A stretch of 13,430 bases of DNA, taken from contig JAFZTG010000111.1 of the NCBI GenBank assembly GCA_017618935.1, positions 1 through 13,430 on the forward strand. Reading direction: 5' to 3'. Positions within the stretch are counted from its first letter, which is position 1. Every line of letters begins with the position of its first letter. Source of the stretch: Bacteroidales bacterium. GTDB taxonomy: Bacteria; Bacteroidota; Bacteroidia; Bacteroidales; UBA1715. Made by a program: the position numbers and the translations under genes. The notes below the pieces were generated by a model, which was not told the DNA's origin, searched no databases, and saw only the letters and a program-made list of their open reading frames with translations. Shown here piece after piece: positions 1 to 8,272 of this stretch.

Positions 1-1
1 A

Positions 2-544
2 AATCGTGTCGGATTGAATTTAGGCGAGGCGGCTGCAACTATCATTTATGGAAAATCAGAAAAATCGTTGCCTCAAAATAGCATAATCCTCACAAACGGA
101 GCCATGGCGAACGATGCCAATCACATTTCAGGTCCGTCGCGCACTGGAGCCGGGCTTTATATTGCCTTGAAAAAAGCAATGGGAACAACATCGCCTTCCG
201 AAATCGCCTTTGTAAACGCACATGGTACGGCAACGGCCTACAACGACGACATGGAATCGTTGGCTCTTACGAGCGCACTGTTGCAAGACAGACCAATCAA
301 TAGCCTCAAAGCCTATTTTGGTCATACATTGGGAGCAGCAGGCGTATTGGAATCGATAATATCATCGTTGGCAATAATTGACAATACTGTACTAAAAGTC
401 AATAACTTAACAGAACGAGGCACGGTGGCGCCAATCAATTCCATCATGGAAAACCAGCGCTGTACCGAAAACAAGTTCATTAAAGCCCTTTCCGGATTTG
501 GAGGAAGCAACGCAGCATTACTTTTCACAAAAGTTACCGAATAA
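2..544 (+). CDS. beta-ketoacyl-ACP synthase (KS), C-terminal part, 5' truncated by window edge
   Basis: The frame is open from base 2, so the real start lies left of the window; the TTG at 14 is an internal codon. About 180 C-terminal residues of a thiolase-fold condensing enzyme are visible: the GLNLGEAA segment, NAHGTATAYND with the first catalytic histidine, YFGHTLGAAG with the second, and the C-terminal glycine-rich SGFGGSNAALL. The nucleophile cysteine would lie upstream. Family enzymes of the FabF type elongate ACP-bound acyl chains with malonyl-ACP by decarboxylative Claisen condensation in the cytoplasm. The stop overlaps the next start by one base (TAATG), which suggests translational coupling with the small KS-like protein. 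That pairing is typical of the KS/chain-length-factor pairs of aryl polyene or flexirubin-type clusters rather than housekeeping fabF. Family certain; pathway inferred. Confidence 0.93.
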   Translation, partial: NRVGLNLGEAAATIIYGKSEKSLPQNSIILTNGAMANDANHISGPSRTGAGLYIALKKAMGTTSPSEIAFVNAHGTATAYNDDMESLALTSALLQDRPINSLKAYFGHTLGAAGVLESIISSLAIIDNTVLKVNNLTERGTVAPINSIMENQRCTENKFIKALSGFGGSNAALLFTKVTE

Positions 545-1152
545 TGAATTTAGAACTACTATCATATTGCAGGATAACCAACGACAAAGTCATTGTAAAC
601 GGTACGGAAGAGAACATAACTCGCACTGATTCCTCGTGGTTGACCGACATTTATCACTCGAAAGCCATTTCGTATCCCAAATTTTTCAAAATGGACAACC
701 TTGCAAAAGCAGGATTTTTGGGTGCAGAACTCACATTGCAAGCAACTGATTTTGAAAAAGATACGTTAAAGGAAAACGTTGCCGTGGTTTGTTGCAACAG
801 CAGTTCCTCGCTCGATGACGACACGGCATATCAAAAGACAATACAAGACAGCGAAAACTACTATCCCTCGCCTGCCGTATTTGTTTATACCCTTGCCAAC
901 ATTGTAACGGGAGAAATTTCCATCCGCAACAAGGTAATGGGCGAAAGTTCATTCTATATTATGAAGTCATTTGATGCAAAAGCAATCTTTTCCATTCTTT
1001 CTGGCGTATTTTCCGATGAATCAATAGATTACTGCATTTTTGGATGGACAGAATATTACAAAAACAATTGCGACGTACTTTGTATGTACATAAAGCGTTC
1101 CACTTTCAACACACTTGATTTCAATAAGTTACAAGAACTTTACGAGAAATAA
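544..1152 (+). CDS. small beta-ketoacyl-synthase-like protein (chain-length-factor-type KS partner)
   Basis: This 202-residue protein resembles only the N-terminal half of a ketosynthase (Ketoacyl-synt_2 type). The recognisable part is near residues 80-150: VAVVCCNSSSSL, SPAVFVYTLANIVTGEISIR, then MGESSFYI, and later IFGWTEYY. Where a true KS has its nucleophilic cysteine in a T-A-C-x-S context, no such motif is present, so it is probably not catalytic alone. In aryl polyene clusters a similar small protein (ApeC type) forms a heterodimer with the active KS and limits chain length. Here the start ATG overlaps the upstream KS stop, supporting a stoichiometric partnership. It ends 5 bp before the convergent OmpA-family gene, so it is probably the last gene of its operon. 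The family is recognised from memory of the motif layout; the heterodimer role is inferred. Confidence 0.75.
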   Translation: MNLELLSYCRITNDKVIVNGTEENITRTDSSWLTDIYHSKAISYPKFFKMDNLAKAGFLGAELTLQATDFEKDTLKENVAVVCCNSSSSLDDDTAYQKTIQDSENYYPSPAVFVYTLANIVTGEISIRNKVMGESSFYIMKSFDAKAIFSILSGVFSDESIDYCIFGWTEYYKNNCDVLCMYIKRSTFNTLDFNKLQELYEK

Positions 1153-1157
1153 GTACA

Positions 1158-3875
1158 TTACAAAAAACTCATCTCAACTCGTCGATTTTTTGCACGACCT
1201 TCTTCTGTATCATTTGTCGTTGCCGGTTTTGATTCTCCATAGCCGACAACCTCTAAAAGCGTTTCGTCACACCCTTCTTGAATCAAAAATGCCTTGACGG
1301 ACTCAGCACGTCGTAACGATAAGCTCATATTATAATTATCGTCACCCACGTTGTCAGTATGGCCTGCGATTTCCACCCGTAAATTATTTGCTTTCAATAT
1401 TTTGGCAACGCGTTTCAATTCAGGAATTGAATATGGCAACAGGTCACTTTTGTCGGTATCGAAAAACAAGTTATTCAAGCGAACGGCAGCCTTTTCTTCC
1501 TTCATTTCCTTGTACGACGTAACGACAATATCTTTCGTCACCGTTTGAGCCGACTTGCCATTCGTCAGGTCTATATTTTGCGCTTGAGGATAAAATCTCT
1601 CATCTTCAACATAATAGCCATACATTTTTCCGTTGGGCAACACGGCAAAATAATTACCATTCACAGGGTCAGACTGTGATTTTTCAACCATTTCACCCGA
1701 AGTCAAATCTTCCCAAACTATCTGTGTCTCAATCGTTTTTCCTTGTTTGTCGGTGATTTTTCCCGTAACATTCACCACGGCTTCAGGACGATATTTCTCG
1801 GGAATGGTTATGTACCACAAGTCATTTTGTTTTGCACCCGTTTCGCGTGCGGCATAATAAAAATCCTTGCCATTTGGTGCGATTCTATATCCCCAGTTTT
1901 CTTCTGAAGAATTAATTTCCTTGCCTAAATTTATTGGCTCGCTCCAACAATCCCAGCACGTGTCGGCCAAACGAGTGGAAACGAACACGTCTAAATTTCC
2001 CAAACCACCGTGACCGTCGGAACTAAAATACAGGGTTTTCATATCGTGATGTAGATACGGACTTCTATCGGTATAAATAGTATTGATTGTCGGCCCCAAA
2101 TTTATTGGTTTGCTCCAGCCTTTGTCAGTCTTAAGCGACACATAAATATCGGATTGATGATGAATGGCACCGTGGTACACACCCAGACTCGCATTTTGTT
2201 TGCTAAACAGATTGTAGCCTTCATCGCGTACAGAAGCAAAGATGATGGCATTTCCGTCGCTTGTAATCATTGCATCGGCCGACCAACGGGCATTGTTGAT
2301 GGCATCGGAAACGCTTCTGCCCTCTTCCCAACCCATGGAACCCTTTTCCGACGAATAAATGACCCCTTCCTTGAAATAAATAAGTTTCGTTCCGTCGGTA
2401 CTTGCACTAATGACCGCCTCGTTCGTCATTGGCGTTGACAATTCCCTCACGAGTGAGGGCTTCGCCCAATCTCCATTTTGCCATTCCGAAACGAAAATGT
2501 CTTCGCCACCAATATTATCAGGACGATTTTTCCCGCAGAAATAAAGATACTTATTATCGGCAGTGATTATGGGTGAATATTCGCCTCCCTCTTTCGTATT
2601 GATAGTAGAAGGAAATTCCTGAAGCGTGACGGTTTTATCATCGGTAGCCGACAAGATTTGAATTAAATTGTTGATTTCCTTACTGTTATTGCCAAAATAT
2701 GGCTTATAGGTATTCACCGTCTTCAATGCTTTCTTCCAATTTTTTGCAGCCACATCAGCAGAAATCAACTTTTGTAGAACGACAAATGCCTTATCCTTTG
2801 GTGCCGCCATTTTTATGTATTCCGTGAACAACCGATAAGATTTTGCGGAATCGTAAGGTTCAATAAGTTCCAATGCATCACCTTTCGCCGCTATTTTCAC
2901 ATCTTTTGCAACCAAGGTGTCCAAAAAAGTGCGTGGGTATAAATCACAAAAATAATACAAGGTAAGCGATTCACCATCACGGGTAAATTCCTTATAAAAA
3001 TCATACAATGTATGCTCAAAATCAATATCACGACTATATTCCACCGTCTTCATCATAAGAGCCATATCATTCTGACTTTTAGCAAGTTCCATCATTTTAC
3101 GAATTGCAGGAACAGCCATCTTGTTTTTAGGATTTGCCTTCACAAATTGTTCATATTCTGAATATGTTCCGCCACCAGTTTTTTCCGAAAAAATTTTGTC
3201 AACGTACAATTGTTGTACTTGCGGCGTGTATTCGCTATTTGGATAATTTTTTATGTACGCCATAAACGCCTCGCACGTATTCTTTTTGAGAACATCCTCG
3301 TATGCCAATTTATCACGTCGCTTCATTGCCACGGACACCTCGGCTGCATTAGGATAATTCACCACATAGGACTGATATGCCTCCGCCGTGTTTTGCTTCT
3401 GTGCATCCACAAACGCCAAAGTATTTCTATACGCTATCACGCCATCAATCAAATCTTGTTTCGCTTTTTTGTAATTATTCAAGAATGCGTTGCATGCACC
3501 AATGGAATTTGAATGTATTGTTTTGTCATACAAGCGATTACACGTTGTATCCAACGCCGTTTGAATCTTTTTCTGCGTCACATATTTTGAATACTTATTT
3601 CGTTCTTCAGCCGACAAACGAGCCAATTCCAATTTCGACGTCACCAAACAATTATACGATTTATCGTAATCTACCTTTGGATATTCCTCGTGAGCATACA
3701 TCAATCCCGCAACGTAATTGACCACAATGTTTTTGGGTTGTTTTTGCAATGCAGGAACGATTTTCTTCTCTAATTTATCCCAATCTTTCGCCTTATACAT
3801 ATCAAAATACGCATCTTGTGCCATTACAAGCGAGGTACAGCAAACAACAACTAAAACACTTAACAATCTTTTCAT
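1158..3875 (-). CDS. secreted TPR-like / PD40 propeller / OmpA-domain protein (PorE-like architecture)
   Basis: 905 residues. A signal peptide spans residues 1-20 and ends in VMAQ; there is no convincing lipobox. Residues about 25-410 are helical, TPR-like, with repeating patterns such as AYQSYVVNYPN and AFMAYIKNYPN. Residues about 425-690 carry WD40/PD40-type propeller motifs (EYSPIITADNKYLYF, DRSPYLHHDMKTLYFSSDG, GNLDVF). Residues about 700-785 look like a carboxypeptidase-regulatory-like beta domain. Residues 795-905 form an OmpA C-terminal peptidoglycan-binding domain with GHTDN; Asp841 and Arg856 match the spacing of the diaminopimelate-contacting pair. Porphyromonas PorE, a peptidoglycan-anchored component of the type IX secretion system, has the same domain order, but similar paralogues serve other envelope roles and the long N-terminal part differs. 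It follows the PBP1A gene by 5 bp, so both are probably co-transcribed. Domains are clear; a T9SS role is only a possibility. Confidence 0.9.
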   Translation of the reverse strand: MKRLLSVLVVVCCTSLVMAQDAYFDMYKAKDWDKLEKKIVPALQKQPKNIVVNYVAGLMYAHEEYPKVDYDKSYNCLVTSKLELARLSAEERNKYSKYVTQKKIQTALDTTCNRLYDKTIHSNSIGACNAFLNNYKKAKQDLIDGVIAYRNTLAFVDAQKQNTAEAYQSYVVNYPNAAEVSVAMKRRDKLAYEDVLKKNTCEAFMAYIKNYPNSEYTPQVQQLYVDKIFSEKTGGGTYSEYEQFVKANPKNKMAVPAIRKMMELAKSQNDMALMMKTVEYSRDIDFEHTLYDFYKEFTRDGESLTLYYFCDLYPRTFLDTLVAKDVKIAAKGDALELIEPYDSAKSYRLFTEYIKMAAPKDKAFVVLQKLISADVAAKNWKKALKTVNTYKPYFGNNSKEINNLIQILSATDDKTVTLQEFPSTINTKEGGEYSPIITADNKYLYFCGKNRPDNIGGEDIFVSEWQNGDWAKPSLVRELSTPMTNEAVISASTDGTKLIYFKEGVIYSSEKGSMGWEEGRSVSDAINNARWSADAMITSDGNAIIFASVRDEGYNLFSKQNASLGVYHGAIHHQSDIYVSLKTDKGWSKPINLGPTINTIYTDRSPYLHHDMKTLYFSSDGHGGLGNLDVFVSTRLADTCWDCWSEPINLGKEINSSEENWGYRIAPNGKDFYYAARETGAKQNDLWYITIPEKYRPEAVVNVTGKITDKQGKTIETQIVWEDLTSGEMVEKSQSDPVNGNYFAVLPNGKMYGYYVEDERFYPQAQNIDLTNGKSAQTVTKDIVVTSYKEMKEEKAAVRLNNLFFDTDKSDLLPYSIPELKRVAKILKANNLRVEIAGHTDNVGDDNYNMSLSLRRAESVKAFLIQEGCDETLLEVVGYGESKPATTNDTEEGRAKNRRVEMSFL

Positions 3876-3880
3876 ACCTG

Positions 3881-6238
3881 TTATTTTTTTATAGTAATTT
3901 CTTCATCGACGCCATCGGTATGACCAACAGAATCGACTGATACAGAATCTTTTGGCACAAACAGCGTGTGACAAGAATATGGACGATTTTTCAAACCGCG
4001 CAATGTACGCGGGAATCGACCTCTATATTGTGCAAAACTTGTATCAGCAATGACTTTTTCCATAAATAAACCGTACATTGGCAAAGCCGTTTTTCCACCT
4101 TCGCCCAACGACGACGTACGGAAATGCACGCATCGTTCTTCGGCACCTACCCACGAACCTACGACCAAATGAGGAGTAACGCCCACAAACCAGCCATCGG
4201 AGTAATTCGATGACGTACCCGTTTTTCCTCCAAAATCGGTTTCGTAGTTAAACAATTTGTAACTGAACAAATTCTGCGTCGTACCATACGGCTCGCGTAA
4301 CGAAGCGATAAACATCTGTTGCATCAGGAAAACCGTCACCGAATCAAGAATTTTCTCCTTTTCGGGCTCAAAAACTTTCAACACATTTCCCTCACGGTCT
4401 TCTATGCGTGTAACAAACATTGGTTCAACGCGATAGCCATTGTTCAGCAAAGGACAATAGGCATCGGTAAGTTCCAGCAACGAAACGTCGCTTGAGCCAA
4501 GACAAATGGACGGAACGGTATCCAACGGAGATTTTATACCCATTTCGTGCGCCTGGTTTATGACCGTCTCCACTCCGATTTTTTGCGTCAGTTGAACGCT
4601 GATGGTATTCAAGGAATGAGCAAATGCGTATTTCAAGCCCACGTTTCCACCAACATACGTTCTGTCAGCATTTCGAGGCACCCACGTCTTTTTCTCGCCT
4701 TTTTCCTCATAGCGAATCGTTATAGGCGCATCGACCAAACTGTCGCACGGCGACCAGCCATTTGCCATTGCGGCAGTATAGACAAAGGTCTTGAACGAAG
4801 AGCCAGGCTGACGCATAGATTTCACATTGTCATATTTGAAATGATTGAAATCCAAACCACCCACATATGCTTTCACGGCGCCTGTTTCAGGGTCGATGGC
4901 AACCAAACCAGAATGAAGGAATCGTTTCAGATAATTTGTAGCTTCCACAAAACTGCACACCGTATCAATGTCGCCGTGCCATGAGAATAGTTTTTGTGGC
5001 TTTTTCAAATTGATATAATATTCGATAGAATCCTTGTTGCCCTTATATTTTGCGTCAAGACGGCTGTAATACCACGACTTGCGCACCACGTTTTCTATAA
5101 AATTCGGCAATTCTTTCTTGTTGGCATCAATCCACGGATTCTGATTTTTCCAATGAGCGTCGAACTGTTTCTGTACACGCTTCATGTTCTTTGCCATCGC
5201 CTCCTCGGCATACATCTGCATTGTATAATCAAGCGTGGTGTAAATTCGTAAACCATCGGAATAAATATCAAGGTCGTTTTCCTTCAACCATGGTTTCAAA
5301 TACGCATACACGGCTTGTCGGAAGTAATTCGCAATACCTTCGATAGGACTTTCAACCTTATATTGCAAACGAATCGGCTCCTTCACCAACTGAACGTATT
5401 CGTCAGTTGAAATCACCTTGTCACGTTTCATAATGCCAAGCACCACATTCCTTCTGTCTAACGAGCGGTCGGGATTCAACACGGGACTATACGCCGTGGG
5501 AGCTTTCAACATACCAATCAAAACGGCACATTCATTGGCATCCAGATCTTTGGGCGACTTATTGAAAAATGTTTTGGAAGCCGCCTTTATACCATAAGAA
5601 TTACTACCAAAATCAACCGTATTGAAATACAAGGTAAGCAATTCCTCCTTGGTAAAGTGCATCTCGATTCGCACCGCCGAAATCCATTCTTTCGACTTGA
5701 CCACTATCATTTTCACACCTGGAATTTTCCCCAACAAACCGTGGTCTTGGTGGCGAGTCTTGAAAAGATTCTTCACCAACTGTTGCGTAATAGTGCTACC
5801 ACCACGAGGATTTCCACGCAACATATCCTTCATCACGGGCAACAACGCCTTGAAATCTATGCCGTGATGCTGGTAAAAACGAGCGTCCTCGGTTGCTATC
5901 AATGTTTTTATCAACAATGGCGACAAGTCGTCATATTCCACAGGCGTGCGATTTTCGTAGAAAAATCGTCCAAGTAACTTACCGTCAGCCGAATAGACCT
6001 CCGACGCGACATTCTGTTTCGGATTTCGCAACTCCGAAATAGACGGAGAATAGCCAAACAAGTTGCAGAAGTTGATTTCTACCGCCGTCACATACAAAAA
6101 CAAAAGCAAAATAAGGAACAAAAGCCAACGATACGCTTTTACATACACGGGTTTTCCCTTAGCCCAAAACCAACGAAAAACCGATTTCACAACGTGCCAA
6201 ATCTTGGCTAATATCGTTTTAAAATCAATTTTAACCAT
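3881..6238 (-). CDS. mrcA: penicillin-binding protein 1A (bifunctional transglycosylase/transpeptidase)
   Basis: 785 residues, normal for class A PBPs. A cytoplasmic basic N-terminus precedes one transmembrane segment at about residues 37-53. The GT51 glycosyltransferase domain (about 75-260) has the EDARFYQHHG motif with catalytic Glu117, GGSTITQQLVKN (146-157) and the RIEMHFTKEELL segment. The transpeptidase domain (about 440-700) has the nucleophile motif SSFK with Ser480 and Lys483, SLN at 542-544 and KTGT at 672-675. All motifs are intact, so it should polymerise lipid II and cross-link peptidoglycan in the periplasm. The start is followed by a basic segment and membrane anchor, and a TACCTTTG box lies 27-34 bp upstream. 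It is the first gene of a two-gene operon with the OmpA-domain protein, which probably binds the same wall. Confidence 0.97.
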   Translation of the reverse strand: MVKIDFKTILAKIWHVVKSVFRWFWAKGKPVYVKAYRWLLFLILLLFLYVTAVEINFCNLFGYSPSISELRNPKQNVASEVYSADGKLLGRFFYENRTPVEYDDLSPLLIKTLIATEDARFYQHHGIDFKALLPVMKDMLRGNPRGGSTITQQLVKNLFKTRHQDHGLLGKIPGVKMIVVKSKEWISAVRIEMHFTKEELLTLYFNTVDFGSNSYGIKAASKTFFNKSPKDLDANECAVLIGMLKAPTAYSPVLNPDRSLDRRNVVLGIMKRDKVISTDEYVQLVKEPIRLQYKVESPIEGIANYFRQAVYAYLKPWLKENDLDIYSDGLRIYTTLDYTMQMYAEEAMAKNMKRVQKQFDAHWKNQNPWIDANKKELPNFIENVVRKSWYYSRLDAKYKGNKDSIEYYINLKKPQKLFSWHGDIDTVCSFVEATNYLKRFLHSGLVAIDPETGAVKAYVGGLDFNHFKYDNVKSMRQPGSSFKTFVYTAAMANGWSPCDSLVDAPITIRYEEKGEKKTWVPRNADRTYVGGNVGLKYAFAHSLNTISVQLTQKIGVETVINQAHEMGIKSPLDTVPSICLGSSDVSLLELTDAYCPLLNNGYRVEPMFVTRIEDREGNVLKVFEPEKEKILDSVTVFLMQQMFIASLREPYGTTQNLFSYKLFNYETDFGGKTGTSSNYSDGWFVGVTPHLVVGSWVGAEERCVHFRTSSLGEGGKTALPMYGLFMEKVIADTSFAQYRGRFPRTLRGLKNRPYSCHTLFVPKDSVSVDSVGHTDGVDEEITIKK

Positions 6239-6264
6239 TTAATCACTTACTTTGATTATTCAAA

Positions 6265-6272
6265 CAAAGGTA
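6265..6272 (-). promoter_or_regulatory. Bacteroidota -7 promoter box of the PBP1A operon
   Basis: Read on the minus strand the bases are TACCTTTG, an exact match to the Bacteroidota TAnnTTTG box. It lies 27-34 bases before the PBP1A start codon, giving a predicted leader of about 20 nt. I see no convincing TTTG -33 element at the usual spacing. Confidence 0.6.
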
Positions 6273-6345
6273 TAAATCAATCGTAGATACTACACCACCA
6301 ACAACGGGGAGTTTTTCATTAGTTATCAACAAAGACAAATAATTG

Positions 6346-6353
6346 TATATTTG
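6346..6353 (+). promoter_or_regulatory. Bacteroidota -7 promoter box for the regulatory-like-domain gene
   Basis: The bases TATATTTG match TAnnTTTG exactly. Transcription would begin near 6359-6361, only about 10 bases before the ATG at 6370. This rules against the in-frame upstream ATG at 6343, which would lie before the transcription start. The box is arranged divergently with the PBP1A promoter about 75 bp away. Confidence 0.6.
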
Positions 6354-6369
6354 CACGACAATATTTTCA

Positions 6370-7122
6370 ATGAAAAGATTCTGTACCATAGTAATTCTCA
6401 TCTGTCTGACTTCGGTTGGATTTGCTCAGAAAATATTTTCGGGGAAAGTGTTCGACAACGACACGAAACTCGTATTGCCCCACGTCTATGTGGAAAACAT
6501 CACTCGGCACACCGTCACCGAGTCGAATTCGTCGGGAACTTTTGAAATATATTCTTTTCCTGGCGATACGCTTATCTTCTCATTTATTGGCTATTATTGG
6601 GCAAAACACATTGTGACGATTGACAATCACGCAAACATTTTCCTCATTCCTCAAATTTACGAAATCGGTGCCATTACCAAATATTTCCCCTATTCCTACG
6701 AAGAATTGACACAAAAAGTGTTGGCTATGAAACCGACCGAAGACTCGTTGCAACTCAACCTGGAACACGAGCCATTCTTGCCCGTCAACAATCATCAACC
6801 CGGCCAACTAAGTTACACTTATACAGGGGCTATCACCGAATTATACAACGCAACCAACCGTCACGCACGAAACGCGATAAAAGCAGCGGAACTGCTCTCG
6901 CACAAGGAAAATATCTTGATTATAAACAAGAAATTCAACAAGGCGATGGTTGTTGAAATGACGCACATTCCCGACGAATATTTTGACAGATTCATTGCTT
7001 TCTGCAATTTTAGCGACGATTTTTTACTACAAACATCTGACTTTCAAATTATTATGACTATCTGCTGGCAATACGAGAAATTTACCGACATGTATCCAGA
7101 ATTAAAAAATTCGTTGAATTAG
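6370..7122 (+). CDS. secreted carboxypeptidase-regulatory-like domain protein
   Basis: 250 residues from the ATG at 6370. I prefer this to the in-frame ATG at 6343 because it begins directly with a signal peptide (MKRFCTIVILICLTSVGFAQ) and because a -7 promoter box overlaps the upstream candidate. Residues about 21-95 match the CarboxypepD_reg-like beta-sandwich of Bacteroidota: G-K-V-F-D-N-D-T, L-P-H-V-Y-V-E-N, then S-S-G-T-F-E-I and D-T-L-I-F-S-F-I-G-Y. In TonB-dependent receptors this domain sits at the N-terminus, but no plug or barrel follows here; the remaining 150 residues are mixed helical and unrecognised. It is therefore an exported, probably periplasmic or outer-membrane-associated protein of unknown role. 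It is monocistronic, with its own promoter and an intrinsic terminator 7 bp after the stop. Confidence 0.85.
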   Translation: MKRFCTIVILICLTSVGFAQKIFSGKVFDNDTKLVLPHVYVENITRHTVTESNSSGTFEIYSFPGDTLIFSFIGYYWAKHIVTIDNHANIFLIPQIYEIGAITKYFPYSYEELTQKVLAMKPTEDSLQLNLEHEPFLPVNNHQPGQLSYTYTGAITELYNATNRHARNAIKAAELLSHKENILIINKKFNKAMVVEMTHIPDEYFDRFIAFCNFSDDFLLQTSDFQIIMTICWQYEKFTDMYPELKNSLN

Positions 7123-7128
7123 AGCGTC

Positions 7129-7159
7129 AGAAACAATCATTGATTTCTTGTTTTTTTTT
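7129..7159 (+). terminator. intrinsic terminator after the regulatory-like-domain gene
   Basis: AGAAACAA pairs with TTG-A-TTTCT (8 bp, one bulged A) around a TCA loop, followed after TG by nine T residues. It lies just after the stop at 7122, giving a classic plus-strand rho-independent terminator. Confidence 0.75.
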
Positions 7160-7256
7160 ATTTTTACACAATCAATTAATAGAAGATATTTTCATTGCTC
7201 TACAACACAAAATATTGAGTATGAAAGCATTATAATAAAGATATCATTAAGGAAAA

Positions 7257-8261
7257 ATGAATATTACGATACAAGAACACGTCATTCAACTTTACAACAC
7301 AAGCTCTTCCACCCCTATCGAGAAAATAGAGTTGCTACCTGGCGCCGGTTCGTCACGCTGTTATTATAGAATATTCAGAAAAGGCGAAACGTCCATTCTT
7401 GCCTGCTACGGCTCAAATCCCGACGAAAATGAGACGTTCGTGTATTTCAGTAAGAAACTCCAAGAATCTGGCATAAACGTTCCCGAAGTGTTTGCCATAA
7501 ACGACGAAAACACGATATATCTTATCTCAGACCTGGGCAATACCGACGTGTTGACGGCAAAACAGCAACTTTCCACCGAAGAAACCGAAACGTTATACCA
7601 ACGAATACTTAAAGATTTAATACAGATACAAATACAAGGCGGAAAACACATTGATTTCTCCCGTTGTTTTGTCCGTCAGGAGTTTGACAGAACGGCAATG
7701 CGCTGGGATTTGTATTATTTCAAATACTATTACCTGAAAATCAGCGGAATAGAATGTAACGACCAAAAGTTAGAGGAAGATTTTGAAACAATCCTTGATT
7801 TTCTCGAACGGGCAAAACGAGACTTTTTTATGTACCGAGATTTTCAGGCACGAAATATCTTACTGAATGACAATGAATTAGGTTACATTGATTTTCAAGG
7901 CGGAATGAAAGGGCCGTTGCAATACGACGTGGTGTCGCTTTTGTATCAGGCAAAGGCAAACCTGTCGAACGAAACGCGTGAAAAACTGCTTTCATATTAC
8001 GTTCAGGAACTCAAGAAACACATTGCAATAGACGAGAAAGAATTTCGTGAGCAATTTCAAGGATTTATCTTTATCAGAATCTTACAAACCCTTGGCGCGT
8101 ACGGATTTAGAGGATACATACAACGAAAGGAACATTTCATTCAAAGTATTCCACAGGCATTGGCTAATTTGAAGGAGCAACTGCCCGTGATTCAGAAACT
8201 TATTTCCATTCCGTATCTTTCTACTCTCATAAATCAATTAGATGTATTAACGATTGAATAA
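7257..8261 (+). CDS. aminoglycoside-phosphotransferase-fold kinase, COG3178/AmgK-like (probable amino-sugar kinase)
   Basis: 334 residues of the APH/choline-kinase fold. The N-lobe nucleotide loop is LPGAGSSRCYYRIF (residues 27-40). The catalytic loop is YRDFQARN (193-200) with Asp195 as base and Asn200 as metal ligand, and the DFG-equivalent is IDFQGG (211-216) with Asp212; PLQYDVVSLLYQAK follows. This version of the motifs is typical of COG3178 proteins, whose characterised member AmgK phosphorylates N-acetylmuramate/N-acetylglucosamine at C1 during peptidoglycan recycling. A cytoplasmic sugar kinase is therefore the best guess; the substrate is not shown by sequence. The RapZ-C gene begins 11 bp downstream, a pairing consistent with amino-sugar control. 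I see no MurU-like nucleotidyltransferase in the window. The upstream 97 bp has no exact TAnnTTTG box. Confidence 0.87.
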   Translation: MNITIQEHVIQLYNTSSSTPIEKIELLPGAGSSRCYYRIFRKGETSILACYGSNPDENETFVYFSKKLQESGINVPEVFAINDENTIYLISDLGNTDVLTAKQQLSTEETETLYQRILKDLIQIQIQGGKHIDFSRCFVRQEFDRTAMRWDLYYFKYYYLKISGIECNDQKLEEDFETILDFLERAKRDFFMYRDFQARNILLNDNELGYIDFQGGMKGPLQYDVVSLLYQAKANLSNETREKLLSYYVQELKKHIAIDEKEFREQFQGFIFIRILQTLGAYGFRGYIQRKEHFIQSIPQALANLKEQLPVIQKLISIPYLSTLINQLDVLTIE

Positions 8262-8272
8262 AATTCATAAAA

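Noticed and set aside
14..16. TTG at 14 as the start of the ketosynthase
   Set aside because: The frame is open to the window edge and the residues before it already match the conserved ketosynthase segment, so the start is outside the window.
4547..4984. 145-codon open frame on the plus strand inside the PBP1A gene
   Set aside because: It is antisense to the conserved transpeptidase domain, and the composition reflects the opposite frame. The same applies to the plus-strand frames at 4994-5251, 5622-5977 and 3210-3721.
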